NCBI GenBank assembly: GCA_937926205.1
Contig: CALEYL010000062.1
Location: 1 to 64,000 of the forward strand
Length of the DNA stretch: 64,000 nt
Reading direction: 5' to 3'
From: an uncultured Saprospiraceae bacterium
GTDB taxonomy: Bacteria; Bacteroidota; Bacteroidia; Chitinophagales; Saprospiraceae
Shown: positions 32,945 through 40,504 of the stretch, one piece after another
Numbering within the stretch: the stretch's first letter is position 1
Layout of the letters: every line of letters begins with the position of its first letter
Position numbers and translations under genes: made by a program
Notes under the pieces: generated by a model
What the model was told of the DNA's origin: nothing
The model's database searches: none
Seen by the model: the letters and a program-made list of their open reading frames with translations, nothing else

Positions 32945-32952
32945 TATCTTTG
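32945..32952 (+). promoter_or_regulatory. -7 element TATCTTTG for cmk
   Basis: An exact TAnnTTTG match 18 bases before the cmk ATG at 32970. It supports that start against the longer frame from 32862. Confidence 0.6.
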
Positions 32953-32969
32953 CGCCGAAACCTGCCGAC

Positions 32970-33668
32970 ATGAAAAAAATTGTAATTGCCATTGACGGCT
33001 ACTCTTCCTGTGGCAAGAGCACCCTTGCCAAAGGGCTGGCTGCAGTGCTGGGCTATGCTTATATCGACTCCGGCGCCATGTACCGCGCGGTGACGCTTTA
33101 TTTGCTTCAGCACAACATTGATCCCTCCGATCAGTTAGCCGTTGCGTCAGCGTTGCCGTACATCACCATTCATTTTGAAAACATCGGCATGGGCAACCAC
33201 ACTTTCCTCAATGGCGAAGATGTGGAAGAGGCCATCCGGCAAATGGATGTTTCTGAAAATGTAAGCCAGGTTTCCATCATCTCCGAGGTGCGCCGGGCGA
33301 TGGTCAAACAGCAAAAGGCGATGGGCCTCCAAAAAAGCATTGTTATGGATGGCCGTGACATTGGCACGGTTGTATTTCCAAATGCAGAGTTAAAGATATT
33401 TCTCACTGCCGATCCTGAAGTGCGGGCCCAACGCCGCTATAAAGAATTGAAGGATAAGGGAGTGGAGGTCGCGATGGAAGCTGTGCGCCGGAATTTAGCC
33501 GAACGCGACCGCATTGATTCTACAAGAGCAGACAGCCCTTTGCGGCAGGCAGACGACGCCATTGTACTCGACAACACCCACCTTACGCACGAAGAGCAAT
33601 TGGAAAAAGCCCTAAAATTAGCTGAAGCAGCGCGCCTGCAAACAGCCAATGAATCTGTGAGTCTGTGA
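32970..33668 (+). CDS. cmk: Cytidylate kinase
   Basis: A 232-residue cytidylate kinase that phosphorylates (d)CMP with ATP in the cytoplasm. The P-loop IDGYSSCGKSTLAK (8-21), the family motif YIDSGAMYRAVTLY and the later VMDGRDIGTVVFP and RRYKELKDKG ... RDRIDSTRADSPL are all present, and the length is normal. The start at 32970 matches the family and the promoter at 32945. Its stop overlaps the GTG of a lipoprotein gene by four bases (GTGA), so the two are probably translationally coupled. Confidence 0.97.
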   Translation: MKKIVIAIDGYSSCGKSTLAKGLAAVLGYAYIDSGAMYRAVTLYLLQHNIDPSDQLAVASALPYITIHFENIGMGNHTFLNGEDVEEAIRQMDVSENVSQVSIISEVRRAMVKQQKAMGLQKSIVMDGRDIGTVVFPNAELKIFLTADPEVRAQRRYKELKDKGVEVAMEAVRRNLAERDRIDSTRADSPLRQADDAIVLDNTHLTHEEQLEKALKLAEAARLQTANESVSL

Positions 33669-34363
33669 GCCTAACCCCCTTCCCCCGCTATTGCTGGATC
33701 GGATGTTTTTTGCTGTTGAGCGCCTGCAGCGACGACGCAGCACTCCGTCGCTGGGGTAAAGCCTGGGAAGCGTTGCCGGAAAGCAGTTATCCTGTCCGTG
33801 TCGACAGCCCCATTCCAACTGCGGCTGCATTCCAAAAAGAAATGGAGCAATACCGCATTTTGGCTGAAAAACTTGACCGCATCAGCCCTTCACGCCTGAA
33901 TAAAAGCAACCGGCAACTTTGGAGCCGTTATGCGGCGGCCATGAAGAAGGCCCTCGAAAGTCGGGAGCAGTTGCAAAGCGATCCGGCAGCTTTCGACCTG
34001 ACAACGCAGCTGGCGGAACTGCTGGGGGAAAGCGATGCCCCTGTTGAAAAACGCCTGCAAGGTGTCGAGCGGTGCCTGGAAAATGCTCCCGCCTATTTTG
34101 AAACCGCCAAACAGCTGCTTCGGCGCCCAAACCCGGAGCGAACGCTACAAGCTATTGAAATTCAAACAAATACCCTGAAGTTGCTGCGTGAATCCCTGCC
34201 CAAACTATTGACCGCTGCCGCTGCAGACGAAGTTGTCAGGCAACGGGTTTTAGAAAAAGCCTACCGGGCTAAACTTGCTGTGAAAGATTACCTCGCTTTT
34301 TGTGAAAGTCTGCGATTCGAGCACAGCGATACGACGCTGGTCCGGAGCTTGATGGCTCGTTGA
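33665..34363 (+). CDS. Lipoprotein, alpha-helical, unknown function
   Basis: A 232-residue protein that starts with GTG overlapping the cmk stop. The N-terminus (PRYCWIGCFLLLSACSDD) has a lipobox with cysteine 21, so it is lipidated. The rest is almost all helical (about 40-225: YRILAEKLDRISPSRLNKSN, then a long charged helix pair) and recalls the N-terminal helical region of DUF885-type proteins, but no catalytic motif is present. Coupling to cmk is probably positional. It is followed by a repeat hairpin. Confidence 0.75.
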   Translation: MSLTPFPRYCWIGCFLLLSACSDDAALRRWGKAWEALPESSYPVRVDSPIPTAAAFQKEMEQYRILAEKLDRISPSRLNKSNRQLWSRYAAAMKKALESREQLQSDPAAFDLTTQLAELLGESDAPVEKRLQGVERCLENAPAYFETAKQLLRRPNPERTLQAIEIQTNTLKLLRESLPKLLTAAAADEVVRQRVLEKAYRAKLAVKDYLAFCESLRFEHSDTTLVRSLMAR

Positions 34364-34436
34364 AAAGGGCAAATTGGCAAATATGCAAGTTAGCAAAAAC
34401 GCGTTGCCCCTTGCCCATTTGCCTACTTGCCTCTTA
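34364..34436. repeat. GGCAAATTGG-type hairpin repeat, left copy
   Basis: An arm of GGGCAAATTGGCAAAT-like units faces CCTTGCCCATTTGCCTACTTGCC in inverted orientation. A related element lies at 35217-35305, so the two flank the lipoprotein gene. Confidence 0.65.
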
Positions 34437-34441
34437 CCCCC

Positions 34442-35140
34442 CTAATCCACCACATCCACTTCAATCATATCGGAATAATACTCTGCTGAGGACGTAATGT
34501 TGGCCAGGGGTGAATCTGCAATTTCCTCATACTTTTTGACTAAATAGAGTTGTACTTTCCCTTTTGGCAAAGCCGGCAACGTTGTGGACGGAATGGCATG
34601 GATGTTGTCGGGGTGCGGGCCCTGGGCAATGATGGTGTAAGAATTGCCCGTAGCCGGTACGGTGAACAGCATCACGATGCTTTCGTTTTTTTTCAGCATT
34701 CCCTGCTCAATTTCGAGCGTCATGCCTTTCGACTTACTGATAACCCCTTCGCGGATGGAAAACTTACCCAGGCCGCTCATGGTGATGGTGTGCGACAGTG
34801 CCTTGCCATCGGGGGTTTTGGTTTTGAAGGTATAAGGAGCCGTGTAGTCGGTCTGGCTTTGATATACATAGCGAAATTGCTGTCCCTGAAGGTTTCTGCC
34901 CTCCATACCGCCACCCTGAAAGCTGACGCCGCCGGGCAGTTCAATGGGCACGGCGCTTTGTATGGAATCCCCCTGAGAAAAGGAAGCGTAGGCTTTCAAC
35001 TCCTGCTCCGGAGCCAGGTAGCGTACAAAAAAATCGCCGTAAAGGTCTGATTTGATCGTTTCAGGTTTGTCGTTGCGGCAGGCAAAGGTGGCGGCAGCGA
35101 GGCCGGTCAGGAGCAGTAGGGTAAATTTTCTGTTTGTCAT
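34442..35140 (-). CDS. Lipoprotein with beta-rich domain, unknown function
   Basis: A 232-residue protein. The start at 35140 gives MTNRKFTLLLLTGLAAATFAC, an ideal lipobox with cysteine 21, while the frame itself opens at 35182. The mature part is mostly beta strand with repeated YT-F-K and GKxSIREG turns, and a C-terminal KKYEEIADSP. No enzyme motif was seen. It is flanked on both sides by hairpin repeats of the same family and faces the cmk operon. Confidence 0.7.
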   Translation of the reverse strand: MTNRKFTLLLLTGLAAATFACRNDKPETIKSDLYGDFFVRYLAPEQELKAYASFSQGDSIQSAVPIELPGGVSFQGGGMEGRNLQGQQFRYVYQSQTDYTAPYTFKTKTPDGKALSHTITMSGLGKFSIREGVISKSKGMTLEIEQGMLKKNESIVMLFTVPATGNSYTIIAQGPHPDNIHAIPSTTLPALPKGKVQLYLVKKYEEIADSPLANITSSAEYYSDMIEVDVVD

Positions 35141-35216
35141 TGCAGTGTGGCTGATTTTGGGGTAAAGGTAAGAAAGGAACAATTAACAAGGTATCCATTC
35201 GATTAAAGAGACCGGG

Positions 35217-35305
35217 TGAGCAGGGTAAGGGCAAGGGGCAAGTTTGCAAATGGGCAAGGGGCAAATCGACCTCCCTGCCAATTTGCCCCTTGCCAATTTG
35301 CCTTT
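35217..35305. repeat. GGCAAGGGGCAAA-type hairpin repeat, right copy
   Basis: GGCAAGGGGCAAGTTTGCAA / GGGCAAGGGGCAAAT faces GCCAATTTGCCCCTTGCC and AATTTGCC. Same family as the copy at 34364. Confidence 0.65.
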
Positions 35306-35314
35306 TAAAGACCC

Positions 35315-36544
35315 CTACTCCTCCGGGTTCATCAACTTTCCGACAAACAGGATGCTGCCCGTTTTGTTTTCGCGGATGGCAAACAGGAAAGGCCGGTCGG
35401 CATAAAAAACCGGGATGGAAGGAAGAGAGGTTTCCACAATACCGATGGAGGTGACGGCTGCCGCTTCGGTGCCTTCTTCGTTTACCTCAATGAACGATTT
35501 GTGAATGGCTTCATCGATGTAGATGCCGCCGGTGCCATTGATGCCGGAGAAATCGGCGTCATCGCGGAATGCGATGCCCATGCCCATTTCGGTCAGGGTG
35601 CGGTTAAGTTTTTCTCTATACGACATCTTGAATTTTGGCATCGAAAAAAACAGTTCCTGCGTCTGGAAACTGGCGAGCCAGGTATTCCAGTTGCTTTCGC
35701 TGAGGGTATTGGCCAGATCGTTGACCGAAACGCCAACTTTGGGCAGGAAAATACTCATGGAAAAGACGGAATCGGCATAAGCGAGGTCAACCGCTTCGAA
35801 AGTGGCTGTCGCAAAATAAGGCAATTTTGTTTCGCCGTGCGTCATCATTCTGATCGTTTTCTGCGTGCCGTCTTCGAGGTAAAAGGTAGCATCGTTGGTG
35901 TAAGTCGGGTCGAATTCGTGTTTCCACGCGCCTTTAAAATAAATGGCGTTGATGAGGTACATCACTGCGTTGGCAGGAATTTCGCTGAGGATGGTTTTGA
36001 TGAGACCGTTCGTTTTTTGATCTACCCAACCGTTGATGGTCGTCAACGCGGCCGGGTCGCCGAAGTCCAGGGCGGCCACTTCGCTGTTGTAGTTTTGGGT
36101 ATTGGCATCTAAAAATTCCTGGCGAACCGAATAACCCTGGCGGTACCAGATCGAATTGGCGATGTTAACGTCTACATCGGCATCCAGCTGTGGCATCACT
36201 TCGAGCAGACAGCTCCAGGCACTGTTCAGTTGCTGAATTTCCCAATCGCTCAGATTCATGGTTTGCTGCATGGCCGTTTTGGTGTCGCCTGCAGCGCCGT
36301 TGAGGGTCATGGACAAAGCCGCAGCTATGCTGAGTGGTGAAACAAAAAGGTTTCCATCCGGATCGGTGGCCTGAAGCTTTTTCAGCAATTCAAACCCAAA
36401 AGTATTGTTATCGCGGCTCAGTTCCGGCACCTGCTGTTCGCCAATGCAGGTAAGATCTGGGGAACCAGGCTGTGTATCTTCCGTTTTACAGGCCAGCACA
36501 AGAAAAAGGGCATAAGCGCCAAAAATGAAAAAAAGTTTATTCAT
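35315..36544 (-). CDS. Serpin (serine/cysteine protease inhibitor), lipoprotein
   Basis: A 409-residue serpin. After a lipobox signal (FFIFGAYALFLVLAC) it has the classic serpin order: FVSPLSIAAALSMTLNGA, MYLINAIYFKGAW, the hinge EEGTEAAAVT, and the C-terminal strands RPFLFAIRENKTGSILFVGKL. The reactive-centre loop TSIGIVETSLPSIPVF puts P1 close to Glu-Thr-Ser-Leu, with small or hydrophobic residues; the exact bond cannot be fixed because the loop is about two residues longer than in alpha-1-antitrypsin. The hinge has Ala at P12-P10, so it should be inhibitory. It starts at 36544 by the lipobox (the frame opens at 36604) and lies divergent from a Crp/Fnr gene. Confidence 0.94.
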   Translation of the reverse strand: MNKLFFIFGAYALFLVLACKTEDTQPGSPDLTCIGEQQVPELSRDNNTFGFELLKKLQATDPDGNLFVSPLSIAAALSMTLNGAAGDTKTAMQQTMNLSDWEIQQLNSAWSCLLEVMPQLDADVDVNIANSIWYRQGYSVRQEFLDANTQNYNSEVAALDFGDPAALTTINGWVDQKTNGLIKTILSEIPANAVMYLINAIYFKGAWKHEFDPTYTNDATFYLEDGTQKTIRMMTHGETKLPYFATATFEAVDLAYADSVFSMSIFLPKVGVSVNDLANTLSESNWNTWLASFQTQELFFSMPKFKMSYREKLNRTLTEMGMGIAFRDDADFSGINGTGGIYIDEAIHKSFIEVNEEGTEAAAVTSIGIVETSLPSIPVFYADRPFLFAIRENKTGSILFVGKLMNPEE

Positions 36545-36660
36545 GACAGTCGTTGTTTGGTCTATGCTTAAAGACGGCGGAACGCAGGGCAATGGTTGGG
36601 CCAAAAGCCTGTATCAAAAAAACAGCGTATTATTGCAGTTGTTCAACCATATTTCATCCA

Positions 36661-37245
36661 ATGGCCTTTGACCTCATCCTCCAAAACATCTCGAAACACA
36701 TCACGCTGAGTGAACCGGAGCAAGCGCGGTTTACTTCGATGCTTCAGCCCCGAACGCTCAAGCGGCGGCAATTTCTGTTGCAGGAGGGCGAAGTGTGCCG
36801 GTATTCGGCATTTGTAGTGTCGGGTTGCTTACGCGGATTCAGTGTGGATAAAAACGGCTACGAGCACGTATTGAGCTTTGCCACGCCGGGTTGGTGGATG
36901 GCGGATCTTTACAGCCTCATTACCCAAAAACCAGGCGTTCTGAATGTGGACGCGCTGGAACCTGCTTCCTTGCTGCTTTTGTCGAAAAGCGATCAGGAAT
37001 TGCTTTATGCAGAGATCCCTAAGTTTGAGCGTTTCTTCCGCATTATTGTGGAAAATGCGCTGGCCAGCAATCAGCAGCGCCTGCTGGACAACCTCAGTTT
37101 GAGCGCAGAAGAACGCTATGTCAATTTTTGTACCCGCTACCCATCTCTGGTCGATTGCATTCCCCAGAAGCACATCGCGTCCTACATTGGCGTCACGCCG
37201 GAGTTTTTCAGCAAAATGCGCAGTACTTTACTGAAAAAACAATAG
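36661..37245 (+). CDS. Crp/Fnr-family transcriptional regulator
   Basis: A 194-residue regulator with a cyclic-nucleotide-binding-like beta roll (about 15-115; GEVCRYSAFVVSGCLRGFSV, YEHVLSFATPGWW) and a C-terminal winged helix with HTH IASYIGVTPEFFSKMRS. The nucleotide pocket lacks the strong GELALL/RSAT-type residues of CRP, as in many Bacteroidota paralogues, and there are no FNR-type clustered cysteines. The frame is open back to 36553, but the ATG at 36661 gives the expected length. It is divergent from the serpin, with 116 bases between. Confidence 0.85.
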   Translation: MAFDLILQNISKHITLSEPEQARFTSMLQPRTLKRRQFLLQEGEVCRYSAFVVSGCLRGFSVDKNGYEHVLSFATPGWWMADLYSLITQKPGVLNVDALEPASLLLLSKSDQELLYAEIPKFERFFRIIVENALASNQQRLLDNLSLSAEERYVNFCTRYPSLVDCIPQKHIASYIGVTPEFFSKMRSTLLKKQ

Positions 37246-37273
37246 CTGCAGTCCGTTTTCTTAATCTACCTTA

Positions 37274-37305
37274 TTGGATCGGGGTAAGCCACATGGGTAT
37301 CTTTG
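37274..37305 (+). promoter_or_regulatory. Promoter of the pirin gene (TTG / TATCTTTG)
   Basis: TTG at 37274-37276 and TATCTTTG at 37298-37305 with 21 bases between them form a full Bacteroidota -33/-7 pair, 28 bases before the ATG at 37334. Confidence 0.6.
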
Positions 37306-37333
37306 TGGCATCGAAACACCAAAATCAGCGAAC

Positions 37334-38206
37334 ATGAACCGTAAAGACTTTCTCAGAAAAGGACTGATGGGAACCGGCATATTTGCGGCCTCAGCAGCAC
37401 TCGGCAATGTGGTCAAAAACAACATTGACGAGCTTAAAGAACTCGAGATCATAGGATTCAATCATTTACCAAACAAGGAGTCAAACATCATGGCAAATAC
37501 CATTTTGCACAAAGCAGATACCCGCGGCAAAGCCGATCACGGCTGGCTGCAAAGCCATCACAGTTTTAGTTTTGCCAGTTATTACAACCCGGACCGCATG
37601 CACTTTGGCGTGCTGCGCGTCCTGAACGACGATACGGTAGCGCCGGGACAGGGCTTCGGCACTCACCCGCACGACAACATGGAAATCATCAGCATACCGC
37701 TGGAAGGCGATCTGGAACACAAAGACAGCATGGGCAACGTGGCTGTTATCCGCAATGGCGACGTGCAGGTGATGAGTGCCGGCACGGGCATCCGCCACAG
37801 CGAATACAACCGGAGCAAGGAACAATTGGTGAAGTTTTTGCAAATCTGGGTTTTCCCAAACAAAAAGAATGTCACCCCGCGCTACGATCAATTGACCCTG
37901 AATCTGAAAGACCGCCACAACAAACTGCAGCAAATCCTCTCGCCTAATCCGGATGATGAGGGCGTTTGGATTCATCAGGATGCGTGGTTCCACCTTGGCC
38001 AGTTCGACAAAGGCGTCGGCACGGAATATCAGATCAAAAAAGCCGGCAACGGCGTTTATGCTTTTGTACTGAAAGGCGATGTAACCATTGCAGGGCAGCA
38101 ACTGAATACCCGCGATGCGCTGGGCATCTGGGATACGGACAAAATTTCTCTTTCTGCGGATTCTGATGCGGAATTGCTGCTGATGGAGGTGCCGATGGGG
38201 ATGTAG
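37334..38206 (+). CDS. Pirin family protein with added N-terminal export signal
   Basis: A 290-residue cupin protein of the pirin/YhhW type. The iron-site motif THPHDNMEII and the GTGIRHSE segment give the usual His-His-Glu-His ligands; family members act as quercetinases or as redox-dependent partners. Typical bacterial pirins begin where this one has MANTILHKADTRGKADHGW (ATG at 37490). Here 52 extra residues (MNRKDFLRKGLMGTGIFAASAALG...) resemble a Tat-type signal, though only one Arg-Lys pair is present, so a periplasmic location is possible. The promoter at 37298 supports the longer start. Confidence 0.88.
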   Translation: MNRKDFLRKGLMGTGIFAASAALGNVVKNNIDELKELEIIGFNHLPNKESNIMANTILHKADTRGKADHGWLQSHHSFSFASYYNPDRMHFGVLRVLNDDTVAPGQGFGTHPHDNMEIISIPLEGDLEHKDSMGNVAVIRNGDVQVMSAGTGIRHSEYNRSKEQLVKFLQIWVFPNKKNVTPRYDQLTLNLKDRHNKLQQILSPNPDDEGVWIHQDAWFHLGQFDKGVGTEYQIKKAGNGVYAFVLKGDVTIAGQQLNTRDALGIWDTDKISLSADSDAELLLMEVPMGM

Positions 38207-38218
38207 GAAGGAGGAATA

Positions 38219-38263
38219 AGGTTAAAGGAACAAGGTTAAAGGGTAAAGGTTAAAGGGTAAGGA
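38219..38263. repeat. AAGGTTAAAGG tandem run
   Basis: Four imperfect copies of AAGGTTAAAGG(GT) follow the pirin stop. No function can be assigned. Confidence 0.6.
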
Positions 38264-38289
38264 ACCCCGATGCCCTCAAAATATTGAAG

Positions 38290-38354
38290 CCCGGGTGCAG
38301 TGTATTGAACGATGGAATTGCCTGCAATTTTTACTAAAATACGCTGCGCCCGGG
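38290..38354 (+). terminator. 17-bp inverted repeat after the pirin gene
   Basis: CCCGGGTGCAGTGTATT (38290-38306) pairs with AATACGCTGCGCCCGGG (38338-38354), with two G-U pairs and a 31-base loop. It could end the pirin transcript although no T-run follows, or be a repeat element. Confidence 0.5.
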
Positions 38355-38382
38355 ACACATAAAGTAGGGCTTTGAATTTTTT

Positions 38383-38398
38383 TTAATCATTTGATTAA
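38383..38398. promoter_or_regulatory. Probable TetR operator O1
   Basis: TTAATCATTTGATTAA, with palindromic halves around two bases, lies upstream of the tetR promoter. Its exact reverse complement occurs at 39138-39153. Confidence 0.75.
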
Positions 38399-38415
38399 AA
38401 AAAATGATCAAAAAC

Positions 38416-38446
38416 TTGGCTTATACCAAACCTGCTCCTATCTTTG
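38416..38446 (+). promoter_or_regulatory. Promoter of the tetR gene
   Basis: TTG (38416-38418) and TATCTTTG (38439-38446) with 20 bases between them fit the -33/-7 pattern and lie 60 bases before the ATG at 38506. Operator O1 ends 17 bases upstream of the -33. Confidence 0.55.
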
Positions 38447-38505
38447 CCCTGGATTTGGGAGTTTCTGTAAGAGAAAAACCCAAAATAAGAACATCAATCA
38501 TACAA

Positions 38506-39120
38506 ATGGCCAAGCGGATAAAGGTAGAAACAGATCTTTCTACTGAGGAAAAAATAAAGGAAGCTGCGCGAAAGGTGTTCATGCAAAAAGGGTACTCCGC
38601 AACGAGAACCAGGGACATTGCAGAAGAAGCGGGCATCAATCTTGCGCTGCTGAACTACTACTTCCGGAGTAAGGAAAAGTTGTTTGAACTGGTGATGATT
38701 GAAAAGATGCAAAAGTTTTTCAGCGTCATGGCTTTTATCCTGTTCGATACAGAAAATAGCCTGACCGTGAAAGTGGAAAAGATTGTGGCGAACTATGTAG
38801 ACATGCTGTTGGAGAATCCGGACATTCCGATCTTCATCCTGAGTGAAATTCGCAGCAATCCGGCGAAATTTCTGAGCATCGCCCCCATTGCAGATTTGTT
38901 CCATAACTCACATTTTGTGGTACAGCTTCGTGAAAAACGCCCGGATATCAACCCTTTGCATTTTATTTTCAACATCATGGGTATGACCGTATTTCCTTTT
39001 ATCGGCGGCCCCATATTTAAAGCGATGGGCGCGCTTACCGATGATTCTTTTGCACAGCTCATGGAAGAGCGCAAAAAACTCGTTCCCCTTTGGGTTGAAA
39101 GCATCCTGGAATCAAAGTGA
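38506..39120 (+). CDS. TetR-family repressor of the adjacent efflux operon
   Basis: A 204-residue protein with a TetR N-terminal helix-turn-helix (about 10-55: AARKVFMQKGYSATRTRDIAEEAGINLALLNYYFRSKEKLFELV) and a helical ligand domain. The frame is open back to 38404, but the first 34 residues are unlike the family and lie before the promoter, so I choose 38506. Position in front of a TolC-HlyD-ABC operon resembles CecR of the enterobacterial ybhGFSR cluster. The palindromes at 38383 and 39138 are its likely targets, so it would repress both itself and the pump. The inducer is unknown. Confidence 0.93.
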   Translation: MAKRIKVETDLSTEEKIKEAARKVFMQKGYSATRTRDIAEEAGINLALLNYYFRSKEKLFELVMIEKMQKFFSVMAFILFDTENSLTVKVEKIVANYVDMLLENPDIPIFILSEIRSNPAKFLSIAPIADLFHNSHFVVQLREKRPDINPLHFIFNIMGMTVFPFIGGPIFKAMGALTDDSFAQLMEERKKLVPLWVESILESK

Positions 39121-39137
39121 TTTTTTTTGCCCCTGTG

Positions 39138-39153
39138 TTAATCAAATGATTAA
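39138..39153. promoter_or_regulatory. Probable TetR operator O2 before the efflux operon
   Basis: TTAATCAAATGATTAA, the exact reverse complement of O1, lies 17 bases after the tetR stop and 30 bases before the tolC ATG. A TTG at 39127-39129 would place the promoter across the operator. Confidence 0.75.
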
Positions 39154-39183
39154 AACGAAATTTTAAACAAACGTATATCAGCG

Positions 39184-40446
39184 ATGAAAAGTATTTCGAA
39201 TCTCCTGACTTTACTGCTGCTTACTGCAAGCCTGCACGCTCAAAGTCCAGAGCCTTTGACCCTTGAGGATTGTTATGCACTTGCCCGACAAAATTATCCG
39301 CTTATCAGGCAGCAGGATTTAATTGCGAAAAGCAAAGACTACGCTATTGACAACCTGGCAAAAGGCCGGCTTCCGCAAATCAGTTTCGCCGGTACCGCAA
39401 GCTATCAGTCAGATGTCACCCAGATTCCGCTTCAGTTGCCCGGGCTCGATATCCCAAAACCCGGAAAAGACCAGTACAAGCTTTATGCCGATGTCAGTCA
39501 AACCCTTTATGATGGCGGGCTCATCAAACAGCAGCAACTGGCACAGGAAGCGCGTTCCGAAGTAGAAGCGCAACAGCTTGAAGTAGAGCTGTACAAACTC
39601 AAAGACCGCGTCAACCAGCTGTATTTTGGCATCCTGATGATAGACGCACAACTGGAGCAGGTCGGGTTGCTGCAAAAAGACATCCAACTGGGGTTGAACA
39701 AAGCGGAGGCCGCCATCAAAAACGGCGTTGCGCTCAGAAGCAGCCAGGATGTTCTGAAAGCCGAATTGTTGAAAGCCGGACAGCGCACAACTGAATTAAC
39801 GGCTTCCCGGCAAGCCTACGCCGGCATGCTTGCCCTGCTGATCAATCGGGATCCGGATGCGGATCTTGTACTTGAAATGCCAAAGCGCATCGAGGTTACT
39901 GAAACGATCAACAGGCCGGAACTGGCACTGTTCGAAACGCAAAACCGAAGCATCGCGCTGCAACACAACCTGCTGACTGCCCGAAACCGCCCCAAAGTCA
40001 GTTTGTTCCTCCAGGGGGGCTTTGGACGGCCGGCACTTAATTTCCTGAGCAACGATTTCGAACCTTATTACATCGGAGGCATTCGCATGCAATATTCGCT
40101 GTCGAACCTGTATACCCGAAAAAATGACGGGGCGATGATCGAGCTCAACCGCGGTCAGATTGCCCTTCAAAAAGAGACTTTTTTGTTCAATACCCGCCTG
40201 TCACTGCGGCAGCAATCGGCAGAAGTCAACAAACTGGAAACCCTGCTCCGGGCAGACGAAGAGATCATCGCTTTGCGCCTGGGGATTAAAAATACGACTT
40301 CAGTGCAGTTGGAAAATGGCGTGGTCAATACCAACGACTATCTGAGGGAAGTCAACGCCGAAGACCAGGCCAGGCAGGGTAAAATCCTGCACGAAATTCA
40401 ATTGCTGATGGCGCAATACCTCCATCAAACAACAGCCGGTAATTAG
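39184..40446 (+). CDS. TolC-family outer-membrane efflux protein
   Basis: A 420-residue outer-membrane channel of the TolC/OEP family: signal peptide (1-19, ending LHAQS), LTLEDCYALARQNYPLI at the start of the mature part, a long first coiled coil, beta segments (DVSQTLYDGG and FSNLYTRKND-like), and a second coiled coil toward the C-terminus. It forms the outer-membrane duct of a tripartite pump with the HlyD protein 58 bases downstream and the two ABC ATPases and permeases after it. The start is 30 bases after operator O2. Confidence 0.93.
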   Translation: MKSISNLLTLLLLTASLHAQSPEPLTLEDCYALARQNYPLIRQQDLIAKSKDYAIDNLAKGRLPQISFAGTASYQSDVTQIPLQLPGLDIPKPGKDQYKLYADVSQTLYDGGLIKQQQLAQEARSEVEAQQLEVELYKLKDRVNQLYFGILMIDAQLEQVGLLQKDIQLGLNKAEAAIKNGVALRSSQDVLKAELLKAGQRTTELTASRQAYAGMLALLINRDPDADLVLEMPKRIEVTETINRPELALFETQNRSIALQHNLLTARNRPKVSLFLQGGFGRPALNFLSNDFEPYYIGGIRMQYSLSNLYTRKNDGAMIELNRGQIALQKETFLFNTRLSLRQQSAEVNKLETLLRADEEIIALRLGIKNTTSVQLENGVVNTNDYLREVNAEDQARQGKILHEIQLLMAQYLHQTTAGN

Positions 40447-40504
40447 TGCCATACAAAATCAGTCATTTACACCATAATCAATCCATTTCAACAACCATAT
40501 TGCG

